A stretch of 64,000 nt of DNA, taken from Furcasterigmium furcatum (taxonomy: Eukaryota; Ascomycota; Sordariomycetes; Glomerellales; Plectosphaerellaceae). The DNA lies in NCBI GenBank assembly GCA_001599815.1, contig BCIA01000003.1, forward strand, positions 2,976,001 to 3,040,000. The letters run 5' to 3'. Shown piece by piece: positions 22,886 to 34,400 of the stretch. The position numbers and the translations under genes are program-made. The notes below the pieces were generated by a model that was not told the DNA's origin, did no database searches, and saw only the letters and a program-made list of their open reading frames with translations. Numbering within the stretch: the stretch's first letter is position 1; the number at the start of each line of letters is the position of its first letter.

Positions 22886-25582
22886 GGTCGCCAAGTAGCC
22901 TCTCGGGTTCTTCGGATGCAGATGGAGGTATGGTGAAGCAATCCCTGGATATCCAAGAGATATAGGGCGCTCCGGTGGCCGAGACACGTGGCGGACGCGG
23001 CTTGAGATGGTCCTGTCAGTATGACAAAACGCCTGGGCGCTGGACGATGCGTCTAGTGAACAAGACTTTCTTGTATGTACTCGGTATTGTCGTATATCTC
23101 GGGTCAAGAAGCTAATCAGGGTGCAGGACAAAAGATGGGACCCGAAGAACTGATAAAAGAAGCACGCCTTGTACCCCAGACGAGACGAGGAATGGCAAAA
23201 CGGGGAATACAAGTACTATGATACACACAGAGCACCAGGCCGGGACAACATCCGACCTCACCAGCGAGCAAGAAACAAGGAATGGATTAGGGGCCCATCG
23301 CGTGGAGACCGGGATGGGCCTCAAACGCCCCGAGAATAGGGCTGGGCGAGCGCCCAAGATCCGATCGCCGTCCGTCGGGTGTTGGTGGTCAGAAGCGGGC
23401 TACAGGGTTTCCCGGGCGAGCAGGCAACAGAATTAACAGCATCGGGATGCTGTCAAACTGTGTCACGCCCTACATGGCGATCTCTGCACCGCCCGCGAAA
23501 TTGGCTATATGCGTGGGTGCATGATCCTGGCCATTGGAGGCTTGGGCTGTCTCGGCCGTAGACGATGGATGGATCGGTCCAAGGAAACGGTGGAGTCGGA
23601 CGAATGAAGTGGTTGAATTGGAGCACTGGTCCCCATATGTACATAATACTCGTATATGTTCCCAGTCTTGACAGGTTTGAGGTGGCCGAGTGGTGGCCCG
23701 TTGTGTCAAGAGTTGGGACGGGGCAGGTTGGCTGGTTGCAGCATGGAGGAGGAGAAGATGATAGCCGACGGTGATATGCCTCGCCTCGCTGTGGTAATAA
23801 GCCCTGCCGCGCCACCCAGGTTGGCACATCACCGCCGTTCCGCTGTTCCGCCGTTATGCTGCCGTCACAGTGTTGTCCTGGTGGCTTGGGGAATGGACGT
23901 CCAAGAGGCTCGGCGGAGAATTGCAACATCCTAACAGGATGGTTGGAGAAGAAAGGGGAGACTTCAGCTGTGGATTCACCCCCCTGCGACTCTTGGTCCC
24001 AGTTGTTGGCGGAGCCGGAAATATGGGCATTGGAAGCAGAGACATGTATGTACCGTGCTCCGTGCCTCTTTCATTCCGCTTTCTAGGCAGCGAGTTAGCA
24101 GGGCATTGTCCCATGCGGTTCTGCCAAGTCAACCGTCCAAAGTCCACAACCCCGTCTCTCCAGGCAGGCTGCCATATTCTGTACCTGTCGAAACAAGGCA
24201 CCCAAGGGGCCTCGGGCAAGTTCCAACCAGACTCGAGTCGACGGTCGTCGAAGAGGACAGTGGTGAGATTCCAATTTGGGAACACCAGAGCCGAATGAGG
24301 GGGGAGGAGGTGCCTTTGGTCGCCGATCGGCATGCTATGTGGACGGCAATGTCGCGCTGTGCCTTGGGCTAACCAGAGATCGTCGGTTCCTTCGGGGAAG
24401 GAAACGTGTAAACTCTCCACTCCGACGGTCTGACGGCCGGACTCGCGCCCGAAGGCGGCTCAACGAGAGGGCCAACGACAAAACTCCAAGAAGACAGAGA
24501 AGCTTGTGACGTCACCTCAGCTCATGCCATGCCGCCCTGCCCAAACGCGTAAAAGTCCCTTGTGCCGAACGGACTTACAAATGGAGAAGAAATGCTGCAG
24601 ATCTTGGTGGCTAGTTGAGTGGAGGGATGGAGCGTGGCGGTTGGCGGCCTGGGCAGTCTCTGGGCAAAACGGAGGTTTGGCGACGGGGCGGTTCATGGCC
24701 AGTCAGGTCGTATTGGCAATTTCATTTGATGTTCAGCAGTGATCCGATACACATGTGTGCTGTGCAGTGGCGCGTCAGGGCCGTCCCATTGTCTGCGGCG
24801 CACGCAGCCTCGACGTTGTCTGTCGTTGTTGTGCGGGACTCGGACGAGACAGGGGTAAGGGCCTTTTCAGCTTTCCCGGACTCCCGACACCGCTTTGACG
24901 GCTTTCACCGTTTAGGCGGTGTCATGGCTGCTCACCATGCCGGAACCGGCATCGTCACCCTTGGCATCTCGATCAGGGCTTGTTTCGAGAGCAGGGAGGG
25001 CCGGGATAAGCGCTTGCTGAGCTCGAGATGCTGACATGGTCCCAAGGACTGCCAATTCGCCTGTTGCATTTCCGAGAAGACAGATCTGGACGGCAAGGTC
25101 AGCTGCTTCGCACAGGTGCTTCCTGCCCTTGGACATGGAGGGCCGCAAGCCCAGTTCCGTAATAAACCATATTCGTCAACACGGCATGGAGTCGTCGAAG
25201 TCTTGTCCCCAACGCCCGGCTGCAGTGTCAAAGTCGCCTGCCGAGCGACGAGCGTCGTAACCATATATCCGTCGGGGACTCGGTCCAAACCCCATGTGCT
25301 GTGCCGCGTCGGCGCATGAATTGGCGACCCAAGAAGGCCGGGCATCATCCTCACAAGAAACATCCAAAAGCACAAGCAAGCGAACAACAATGAACCCGAT
25401 GAAATTTCGAAAACCAAGACTCGACAGCTCCGATATTTCGGAGAGCTGGACCAGAAGCCCTCAACGCCGCTTCATGCATCTGCCGTGGCAGAATCAGAAC
25501 AAACAAACACAAACTCCGTATAAAATGCCACCGGCGCCATGCTGAATGTCGCCCCAAATCCCCTGCGGTAGGAGTTGAAATG
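22886..25582. other. Gene-poor interval with a CRE palindrome
   Basis: Promoter side of the glycosyltransferase and 3' flank of the kinesin. No ORF resembles a known protein. A perfect TGACGTCA lies at 24507-24514. Confidence 0.45.
24507..24514. promoter_or_regulatory. TGACGTCA (ATF/CREB-type) palindrome
   Basis: Perfect cAMP-response-element consensus, 1.6 kb upstream of the glycosyltransferase start. No nearer gene start is recognised, so function is uncertain. Confidence 0.3.
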
Positions 25583-27765
25583 CTAAACAGCCTCGACGAG
25601 GCCTTCGTAAGCCCTCTCGATCGCCCTCCCTCCCATGCCGGGGGCCGTACGCAGCTCAGCAATCGAATCGATCTGCTCCTGACCGTCGCGAGCCATCATT
25701 TCCAGATACTCGACGAGGTCGCGAGCCTTCTTCGCGCCAAATCCGTGAAGCCCCTGAATTTGGACAAGGTCCCGGGAGTTGACGATTTCTAGCAGCTGCC
25801 GCGATTCCGGGCTCATCGTATCCTGCGTGTCGGCAAGGACAATGAGCTTCCGTTGCACCTTCGGCTTGTTCTTGCGAGCCTTGGACCTCGGAGACAGTTC
25901 GACGTAGTCCTCGTCGGCCTCGATGTCGGCCTCCGCATCCTGGTAGTCTTCTTCGTCCGTCCGGACAGCTTTACGCTGCTTCCTGGCTGGCTTGGGGGAC
26001 GGGATCCCACATGGAGGAAGATCCAACTTCGCCCGGAGCCTGTCGATTTTCCCAATCAGCTTGGCCTGCCCAGGGAAGAAAGGCAGGGCGAGCTCGTAGT
26101 TTTCCAGCGCGACTGCCTCGTCTCCCTTTTCCTTTGCCTGGCGCGCCATCAACAGATAACGCAAGCCCTCGGACCGTGTATCATCCCGTCGCTCGTCAGA
26201 CTCGATACGTCTCTCCAGGGCGTCCAGTCTCTTTTGCACAGCGTCGTTGATATCGGGGTAGTGCGCGGGTGGAGAGCAAGGCTCGGGGGCCTGCGTCGCT
26301 CGCGCAGCCAGAATCTCGCCAACTTTCCTCTCGACTAATGCCTCGAGCTGCTCCGCTGAGATGGAAAGCTTCTCCGGCTGCGCCTGGGGTTTGGGAGCAG
26401 CCTGCGCCGGAGGTCGGGCAATCTTAGTTGGCCTGGGGAGACTGTTCGACTCGGATGGTCGCTTGCGGAGTTGGGCGGTGTTCGCGACGGGGCGAACGGC
26501 CGGCGCAGGTTTGGCCTTGTCAGTGTACACACTAAACGCCTTGACAGGCCGGCTGGGATCTTTCGCCTTGTCCGCGTTGGCAATAGTCCCGCTGTGCACA
26601 TTGTGCGCATTTGCGAGAGGGCGCAATGGCTGCCGTGCGGCGTTGGTGAGGCTGCCAGAGTTTGTCCGCGGCATCTGCTTGAAGACGACCTCATTTTCGA
26701 TTTCGCGCACCTCAATCCGCTTGGCTCGTGAGCTAACATTCAGACTGCTCAGTGTATCCAAGTGGTAGCTGCGTAACGGTGCAAGGTTGAGGATCATGAC
26801 AGTGATGCCATTGTTCTGCCCGAGGCTCAAGATGCGTGTCATTTTCGACTCGCGGTACGGGATACGCTTGTCGCCCCGAGAGATGGCATCCACACATTGG
26901 GACAAGACGAACAAGCTCTTGTTGATGGCCGCCGACTCGACCAGTCTCTCCTTACCATTATCGGTCCTCCGATTATCTTCTGACCCGGCCAGGTCGATGG
27001 CCGACGCGATGCTCTCGCGCACCATATCGCCGGTAGTCTGGGTTACTTTGACCCTCAGAATAGCATGGCTTCTGCTGCTGTGTGCGTTGAGCTTCGTGGC
27101 AGCGGTTACCCGGTTATTGTTGGCTTCGATGTACAGCTTCTCAAAGTCCTTGAGATCTTGGCACGTCCGTTCTGAGAGTCCAACAACGAAGGTCTTGTTA
27201 TCCTTCTCTCGCAGGGGTAGGCCGGCGGGCTGACGCTTCTCGGGCGGTTCCATCAGGTCGAAGACCTTGTCATTGTAGATCTCGTAGTAAGACAGCGAGA
27301 CGTCAACCGTCGTCTGGCCGTCCGAGTCTTTGGTGATCTTCTTGCCGCGTCGGAACACGTTGCTGAGCAGACGCGGGATAACTCCTCGGTCGGCGAGCTT
27401 GAGACCGCCTCGCATGGTGTGCGTCTTGCCCGTACCGGTAACGCCATACGCGAATATCGTGATGTCGACGCCTTGGAAGAGAGACTTGACGTGAGGGGCC
27501 ACTATGCTCGTCAGCCCCTGCCAATGTTGGCCCAAGTCGCGTCGGAACACGTACCCTCTGAAGCAAACAGAGTCTCCTGCGTTGCCGACTGATCGTAAAC
27601 GCTGTTGAACGCGAAGGAAAACTCCTCGGACTCGTTCTTGGGGTTCGGGATCTTGACCAAGGTCGGCGGTCTCCCTTCTTCGGTGCTCCCTGCCGACACG
27701 ATCGTGTCCTTGTCGAGCTCCTTCGGGAGGAGAGGACGGATACGTGCAACCACCCGGACGGACAT
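25583..27765 (-). CDS. Kinesin-10 (Kid/KIF22-type chromokinesin)
   Basis: Two exons: 27765-27555 and 27501-25583, 53-base intron, 709 aa. The motor domain is N-terminal: VRVVARIRPLL start, P-loop GVTGTGKT at residues 90-97, switch I LNAHSSRSHAIL, switch II IDLAGSE, then RIPYRESKMTRIL. The middle is basic, Pro/Ala-rich and disordered, with a short coiled-coil near KRLDALERRIESDERR. The C-terminus is a helix-hairpin-helix domain (LVQIQGLHGFGAKKARDLVEYL), a DNA-binding fold that in KIF22/Kid binds chromosome arms. Known family role: plus-end-directed polar ejection force on chromosomes in mitosis. The start follows the usual short N-terminus of kinesins. It shares a 357-base divergent promoter with AIM24. 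Confidence 0.92.
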
Positions 27766-28122
27766 TGTGAGCCAATGGGTCAATTGACTCCGTGGATGGA
27801 TGAGGAGGGAAAGAGAAAAGGAGATCCAACGATTCCCGCACAATTGAAGCACTCGACGTCAACCGCGCCTCCCTGTCCTCGAGTCGTGTGGTGTTGGCAA
27901 GGGGGAGATTCGACAAGGAAAAAGCTTGGACCAGAGTCCACAGGGATGCACATGTGGCTGCCGTTGCCCGGCAACGGCACGAATTGGAGATCACGTGTAT
28001 ATGCACGTGACCATCCTGCGCCATCAAGCTCCGGCTTTTTGTCGCATCTCCAAATCGTCATTCGGAGCAGCTTTCAAGAAAGTGGTGCAAGCAAGCTCAC
28101 CACACGGCCCACCAACGTCAAA
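27766..28122. promoter_or_regulatory. Divergent promoter of kinesin-10 and AIM24
   Basis: A 357-base region between two start codons. It holds GTTGCC-C-GGCAAC at 27963-27975, a full match to the RFX X-box consensus GTNRCC-N(0-3)-RGYAAC. It also holds two CACGTG boxes at 27992-27997 and 28004-28009 that together form a near-perfect 20-base inverted repeat. CACGTG is the Cbf1/bHLH site. RFX proteins in fungi regulate DNA-damage and division genes. Confidence 0.65.
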
Positions 28123-29387
28123 ATGCGAGGTTCCTCGACCCTCGCCAGGACGGCCCATGGCCTCCGTCAGGCCAGGGCTCCCTCATACGTTTGCCGCCAG
28201 TGCAGGACCATCCAGATCAGCGCTGCGCCGACGACCGAGAGCCCCAGGGTTGGCGGGGATGCCTTTGGAGCTCCCTCCGAAGGACTGCGGGATGCTGCTG
28301 GTAAGCCTCGGAGTCGGTCAATTGGGTGTAATGAGTGTCCAGCTAATCATGATACTCGGCAGACGCCCGTTTCGAGGTCCTTGGGTCTCCATATTCCCTC
28401 CTTTCCGTCACGCTGTCTCCATCCCAGCAGCTGTACACGAGGCGCGGCACCCTCGTCGCTGTCGCGGGCAAGCCAGACAATGTGAGGCAGCATCTGAAGA
28501 TACCCTGGCAGCTCACGGGACTTGCTAACCCGAGTCAATAGGCCCATTCGACACTTTCGATACTGTCTCCCTTCACACGATCTTTCCTCGGCGTTCCTTT
28601 CCTCTATCAGAAGATATCTTCCTCCACGCCACTCACGGCTCTCATCTCCTCAAAGTCGCCGACGTCGACGTTCTCGGTCCTCCACCTCGATGGCACGACC
28701 GACTATATGATCACACAGCGCAACGCGCTCCTGGCTTGGACAGGCCACACCTTGACACCGTCGCCCCGCATCAACCGGAGCCTGTCTCTGGCGCATTGGG
28801 GCAACACCCTCCTCACCGGCAGGGGACTCGCGGCGCTCTCTTCTCCGGGCCAGGTCTACCAGCTGACCCTCAACGATGGAGAGGAGTTCGTCGCGCACCC
28901 ATCACACGTCGTCGCTTATGCGGTCTCGCGAAACCCGCCCCTCCCCTTCCGATTCAAGTCGTCATCCCTCCGCCTGCAGATCCCCAGCGTCACCGGGCTG
29001 CTCCCCGAGATCAAGTTCTTCAAGTCGATGAGGGACACCAACACGTACAAGACTCTCGCCCGGTTCTTCTACGGCGTCCGCACGTCGCTGCGGAGGACCA
29101 TCTGGGGCGACCGCCTCTTCCTCCAGTTCAGGGGCCCGACCACGATTCTGATGTCTAGCAGGGGCGTCAGGGTCGCCGACGCGTTGACGAACAAGGAGGT
29201 CAACGAGATCGCGGACACCGAGGCGGGCGTCGTGCCCAAGGCAATTGACCTGCTGTCCCAGCCGAAGCAGCCCGAGCCTCCCGTGACGACCGAGCAGGCT
29301 CCCAGCGCGATCCACATCGCCAGCGTGTCCAAGGACGGAAAGGTCACATTCGAGGACGCGAAGGACCTGAAGGAGTTTGTCCGATAG
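28123..29387 (+). CDS. AIM24: AIM24-like mitochondrial protein
   Basis: Three exons: 28123-28300, 28363-28481 and 28542-29387, giving 380 aa. The N-terminus (MRGSSTLARTAHGLRQARAP) is Arg-rich and free of acids, a mitochondrial targeting presequence. The AIM24 domain begins at DARFEVLGSPYSLLSVTLS, formed across the first splice. It continues with LYTRRGTLVAVAGK, the LYQKISSSTPLTALISSKSP segment and HLDGTTDYMITQRNALLAWTG. AIM24 is an inner-membrane protein of yeast that supports MICOS and respiratory-complex integrity. Both introns have good branch sites (GCTAATC and GCTAAC). Transcribed away from kinesin-10. Confidence 0.93.
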
Positions 29388-29777
29388 TCCCACGGCGGAA
29401 TCTGCCTGCCACAACAACGGATGGGCATTCATGTCTGCCCGCCACTCTGTACCTCTACTGTGTAATAGACGACGCGGCCTGGAGAAGGCCACATGATTGA
29501 CCAAGCATGCAATTTCGATTGAACGAGTGAAACCCGCCGTGCGCTCGGTGGTGAGCGGACACTAGACCACCCAATATCACTACTTGAAGGACGAGGGGCT
29601 AACTGTATCACCATCCATGGATAAGATTACGGCCATTGGCTATTGATTGGTGGTTCACAGAGAGTGCATCATATCATCATTCAACTATGGATATAAACAG
29701 CCCGTCGTCCAGCATAAACCTCCAGTCCCTTACCCAGTCATAACCCGTCAGGATACCAGTACGAATGACCATGCTAC
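29388..29777. other. Intergenic between convergent genes
   Basis: 3' flanks of AIM24 and the surface-protein gene. Nothing else is seen. Confidence 0.5.
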
Positions 29778-31943
29778 CTAATTCGAAGAGTCGTAACGCC
29801 CATCGCTGCCCCTGGAAATCTCAGAAACAGCCGGGACCTTCCCAGTCTCGACAGCAGTCGTGCCCTTGTGGACCTGTTCATACATGACGGTGCTGCCGCC
29901 GGCCGTCTGGAGCTTCCGTCTCCGGATGAAGAAACTATCATCAGGTCAGTAATCGTGTCAGCGAGGGGGGCAGGCTGTTTGGACTCACATCAATCCGCCA
30001 ATGATGGCGAGAAGCACGGGCACGCCGAGGCCGACACTCAGGCCAACGATGAGCGGGATGTTCGGGCCGCTCGATCCTCCTTCGCCGTCTTCATTCTCGT
30101 CATTTCCATCACTGCCACTCTTCTGAACGCCCTCCTCATCCTCATCCTCGTCCTCCTCGGCCTCCGCGCTGCTGGTGGCGGGCGGGGGCGGGGGCGGGGG
30201 CGGAACGAAGGAGATGGGCAGGCCAGACGTGGCCTCGAAGCTGCGGACTTCCTTGCCGAAGGCATGAGGGGTCTCGACGGCGGCATTCACAGTGTCGTCC
30301 CAGTTGACCTCCTCACCCGAGGGCACCGCGGTGGTGAGCATCTCGGTGACGGTGTACTTGTGCACCGACTGCAGCGATGCGGGACAGTCGACGAGCCCCT
30401 CGGACAAGCACTGCACGCCCGTGTAGACCACCTCCTTCTCGGTCGAGGTGATGGAGAGCTCCTCCTCGGCCCCCTGGCGGGCTCTGATCTGAGGGGCGGG
30501 CGTGGTCTCGGCCGCCAGGGCACAGATCTTGCCCAGGGTGGTGTAGAACACGGGCGTGTGCGCGGACGGGGTCGGGCCCCAGGTGCGCTCGTCGATGAAG
30601 ACCGTTGCGCCGGCCGCGGCGCCGACCGCGAACGAGAAGTCCTGGACCACCTGCACGAGACAGTCCTCCATGTCGTCGTCCACGTGGGTGGTGAGGTTGG
30701 TCGTGAGCTGGGCCAGGTCCGCGTACAGCGAGGCTTCGATGCCGCCGCCGGCCTTGGGGATGGACAGGGGCCCAAGCTCGATCTCGGAAAGACGCGAGGG
30801 GGTCTTCAGCGTGATGCCGGAGAAGATGCTGAACCGGAGCAGCGCGTCGAGAATGACCTCGCCGGTGTCGATCTTCACGGGCAGGAATTCGAAACGGGCG
30901 CCGTTGCTGAACGGTGCATCGTTAGCATATGCTCGGGGCCTCGGAAAGAGACGGGGATACTCACTGCTCCAGCTTCGCAACCTCCGTGGCGAAGAGGTTG
31001 AGCTCCAAGAAGAGCCCCTCGTCGAAGCGCAGGTGAAAGCCGTGGCTGATCTGAAGGACACCGCTGACGCTCAAGATCAGGTCGAGGTTGAACACGACAC
31101 CCAGCCTGAGCGAGTCTGTGATCTCGAAACCCGTGGTGCCAGTTGATGTGTACAACCTCATGGAATACGTAGCACCAGCCGTCAGGGTCGTGCGCAAGTC
31201 CATGAACAGCTCCAGCTCCTCGAAGCCGAGACGCAGTCGACACTCGGGCAGCTCGGGCAGCTCGATATTCAGAGGGATGTCCAGGGGGGGCAGGTCGAAT
31301 TCCTTGGGACTTTCGCTGTCTCGGATGTTCCTGAAGACCTGTTTGGCGTACTCGCTCGCGTAGTCGATGATCTCGCCGACAGTGTCCTTGAACTCCTCGA
31401 CGACATCATCGACAATCGCAGGGAGGTCAAAGGTGTCATTGCTGATGGAGAACTGTGCGACGGCTGTCGCCAGCACATAGCAGTCGTTGCAGAAGACCTC
31501 GAGGCCGCCTTCATAAGTGAACTCGTTGAGATTCTCATCCTCAGTCGGGGCCTCCCCGGGCGGCTTAGATGTCTCCTCATCCTCGGGCGGCTTGGATGTC
31601 TCTTCATCCTCGGTCTCCTCTCCCTCTTCTTCTTTTTCGGGAGTACCACTAATAAGAAGAAGTCAGCTGCCAGGTCTCTGACACGGTGTGAGACGTGGTG
31701 CTTGAGGCCTTACATCTTGAGAATCGCGACCTGGGACACTCTGTGGTTGATAGAAAAGGTCTCGTCCAGGAGATACTCAACTCCAAGATCTCGGGCCCGG
31801 ATGAGGTGGCGCCGGAGCTCGTGCAGAGTCTCCGAGGTCGATACTCCGGGGGCATTGCGGACTGCCAGGCCAACTCCCGAGTCTGCTGGGGCTGCGAAAA
31901 CGCCCGTGGCAGCTACTGCCAGGCATGCCAGAGAGCGGAACAT
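29778..31943 (-). CDS. Large type I membrane surface protein of unknown function
   Basis: Four exons: 31943-31714, 31648-30965, 30906-29989 and 29934-29778, giving 662 aa. A signal peptide (MFRSLACLAVAATGVFA) opens the protein. An acidic linker follows with EDEETSKPP twice. The ectodomain begins at a CNDCYVLATA motif, runs about 450 residues and is rich in beta-strand-like segments, with NDT and NLT sequons. After a nine-Pro run and an acidic Asp/Glu stretch comes one transmembrane helix (IPLIVGLSVGLGVPVLLAII) with an FFIRRRK stop-transfer and a short cytosolic tail ending in YDSSN. Placement suggests a wall-spanning plasma-membrane protein, sensor-like in layout. The last intron interrupts the membrane helix codons, and the join restores IIGGLIFFIRRR. 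I do not recognise a named domain. Confidence 0.8.
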
Positions 31944-32748
31944 ATTGTGGTCGTTTCTAGCACTCAACACAACTGAAAGTGAGTTCCTTGGTGTCTTCGG
32001 GATTTCACCAGCCTTGTCACCTTCGACGCCCTTCAACCTTATATCACACTGAAGCCGTGGACCCCCTCCTGTCAGGCTGTCAGCACTATCAAGCCTTTCT
32101 GTTCCAACAACACAAGGCAAGGGTAGACCGGATGCCGTACCCTCGCCCAAGTCGGAAGCAAAACGCGATGTTCGTCTGTCAGGCCAATCACTCGTGCGGC
32201 CACCTCAGGGGTCTGTGACCCTGATGAAGCATCTCAGGGGTGGTCCCCGTCCGAGCCGTCGAGGGGGCTGGGCGTCCGCTCCGGCCGCTAACACAGCCCG
32301 GGAACGTGGTGAACCCCTGCCCGGGTCGCTAGAATTAGCCCTGTGGAGGCCGTAGCCCGGGACTTTTGGCCAGCCCTGCGGGAGGAGTCTGCAGATTTGT
32401 GAGCAGGATCCATGAATATCCTCGATTTATAAGGCCCGCGGGCTCTTGGCAGCGGTCACCGCTATCCGAATGCTGCAAGTGCGCCGAGAAACAGTGGTTT
32501 TGGCCCCCAAAACGCCTTGTCCTGATGCTTGTTCCGTGATGCCTCAACGTTCTGCCGATGCCTCCGCCAGGCTCTGAAAATGAGAGAATCAGCCCCCAAC
32601 GCCCGGCATGCCCGATGCTCCTCCCAGCCACGGGCCGAGATCCTGGCCGCCGTGCTTGGCTGATGTACAAAAGGTCCTTAATATCTTTCCCCTCCTCCTC
32701 ACAGCCTCGTTATTACTTGTACATGTGCATGGGGGTGATGTGCGTGCT
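31944..32748. other. Intergenic
   Basis: Promoter of the surface-protein gene and 3' flank of the transporter; no additional coding region. Confidence 0.5.
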
Positions 32749-34400
32749 TCACACAACTTTCCGCGGGTCAAAGCCCGCCAGCCTGACCCTGGCAACGCAG
32801 AGGACGCATGCACTCGCGACCATGACGAATCCGCAGAACAGCTGCAGCCCGAGATAACTGCCCCCTTGGGCCGTCACGATGGCGCCGCCAATGGGGCTGC
32901 CTGTCAGCCCGCCGAAGGACTGGAAGGCGAAGGCGGTGCCCGTCCGGATGCCGATCTCTCTGATGTCGGAGATCTGGGCAATCAAAGCGGGCGCCAGCGA
33001 GATGAACCCGCCGGACGAGAAGCCGAAGACGACGACAAAGGCGATGATGCCGGCGTTGCTTTTGGCCGGGATCCAGATGCCGAGGGTTGCAACGGCACTC
33101 AGAATCGTGATGAGAATCATAACGTTGTACCGGCCGAGCTTGTCGGCCGCGATCCCTGGAAGAATGCGGCCAAGGATGCTGCGGAGCGTCAGCTTGGGGG
33201 CTGAGTCCCGAACGTGAAATAAAGTAGCTCACTCACCTAACTGCATTCATAATGGAGAGGAGATAAGTCGTCAGGGTTGAATCCATGCCCTGCTGCTGGG
33301 CCTGGAGCATGACATATGTGAATGGCAGGAACATGCCCCAGTAGAAGAGGAAGTTGGCTGCGATGAGCAGGGCCAGATTCGGGTCCCTGGCATTATCGTA
33401 GTACTCCCTGAACTTGAAAGGCCGGGGCTGGGGCGGAATCCTCGCCCTGACCGTCAGGCAGGTCACGGTGAGGAGGCCCAGGAAGAGGAAGCCCACTGCG
33501 CGCATGGTCCAGGCAAAGCCTACGTCGTCGATTTCCGGATCGATCATCCGGGACATCATGATGGGGAGGACGGTTCCGCCGAGGGACGAACCGGACACCA
33601 TGATACCCAGCGCCGCTGCTCGACGGCGGTAGAACCACGACGACGTTGCTACAAGTGAGCACTGAAAGGCGGCCGAGGACCCAATCGAAGCAACGATAGA
33701 CTGGGCCAGGATGAAGTGCCAGTAACTGGATGCGAGAGAGGTCATCATCAAGCCGAAGATGTAGACCACCGTGCCGCCGATGATGAGCGGGCGGGCGCCA
33801 TAGGAGTCATAGAGACGGCCAAACTGCAGACGACGAGTCAGTGTGCTCTCCAGGGAATAGTCGATCATGGGAGTGTCATACAATTGCTCCTCCGAAGGTC
33901 ATGGTCCAGACTTGCATGCTTGTGATCCAGCTCACTTCTGACGGGGTGTAGCCGCTCAACGGGCCCCGGAGGTAGTATGCCTGGAAGACGCCAACGCAGT
34001 TGACCAGGCCAAAGGTGCAGAAGAGGGAGCAGAAGCCTCCCAAGACGACGAGCCAAGCCCGAAGGCCGCCGTCCGGGAAGTCCGACGGGTCTACTCCGAG
34101 TCCCGGCGCGGGTTCGGGTTCGGGGCCGGACTTCTCAGCATCGCCACCGGCGCCGGCAGGCGAGGCCGCTATCCCATCCACACGCTTCTGCAGATCTGCA
34201 GGGCCATTGCTGAGATCGTCATGACCGATGTCCTGGCCCTCTTGCTGCTGTGTTGTGCTTGTTCTCGGCGAGTCGCCTATTTGTGAGGGCGGGCCGGAGG
34301 CTGACACTTCCTTGCCTTCAGCGATGGTTGTTGTATTTGGCTCCGCGAAGGTTGACTGCGATGTCTCCGACGTGCTGTCCTTTGTTGCTGGCGCCGCCAT
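32749..34400 (-). CDS. MFS transporter, monocarboxylate-transporter-like (MCH type)
   Basis: Three exons: 34400-33882, 33823-33237 and 33178-32749, giving 511 aa. A long polar N-terminal region of about 105 residues precedes DGGLRAWLVVLGGFCSLFCT and FGLVNCVGVFQAYY, the characteristic first helix of fungal monocarboxylate-porter homologues. The loop FGRLYDSYGARPLIIGG matches the MFS helix 2-3 signature, and helix 10-12 includes GFSSGGFISLAPALIAQISD. About 12 helices fit. The first acceptor of the second intron would create a stop, so the later CCGCAG acceptor was used. Relatives include yeast MCH5 (riboflavin) and proteins of unknown cargo, so the substrate cannot be given. It lies between the surface-protein gene and UGDH on the same strand. 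Confidence 0.88.

Noticed and set aside
27766..28027. N-terminal extension of the kinesin giving an 814-residue ORF
   Set aside because: It reads through the first intron in a different frame. The true start at 27765 plus a 53-base intron restores the conserved VRVVARIRPLL opening.
29868..31001. 377-aa plus-strand ORF
   Set aside because: Reverse frame of the type I surface-protein exons; no motif and biased composition.
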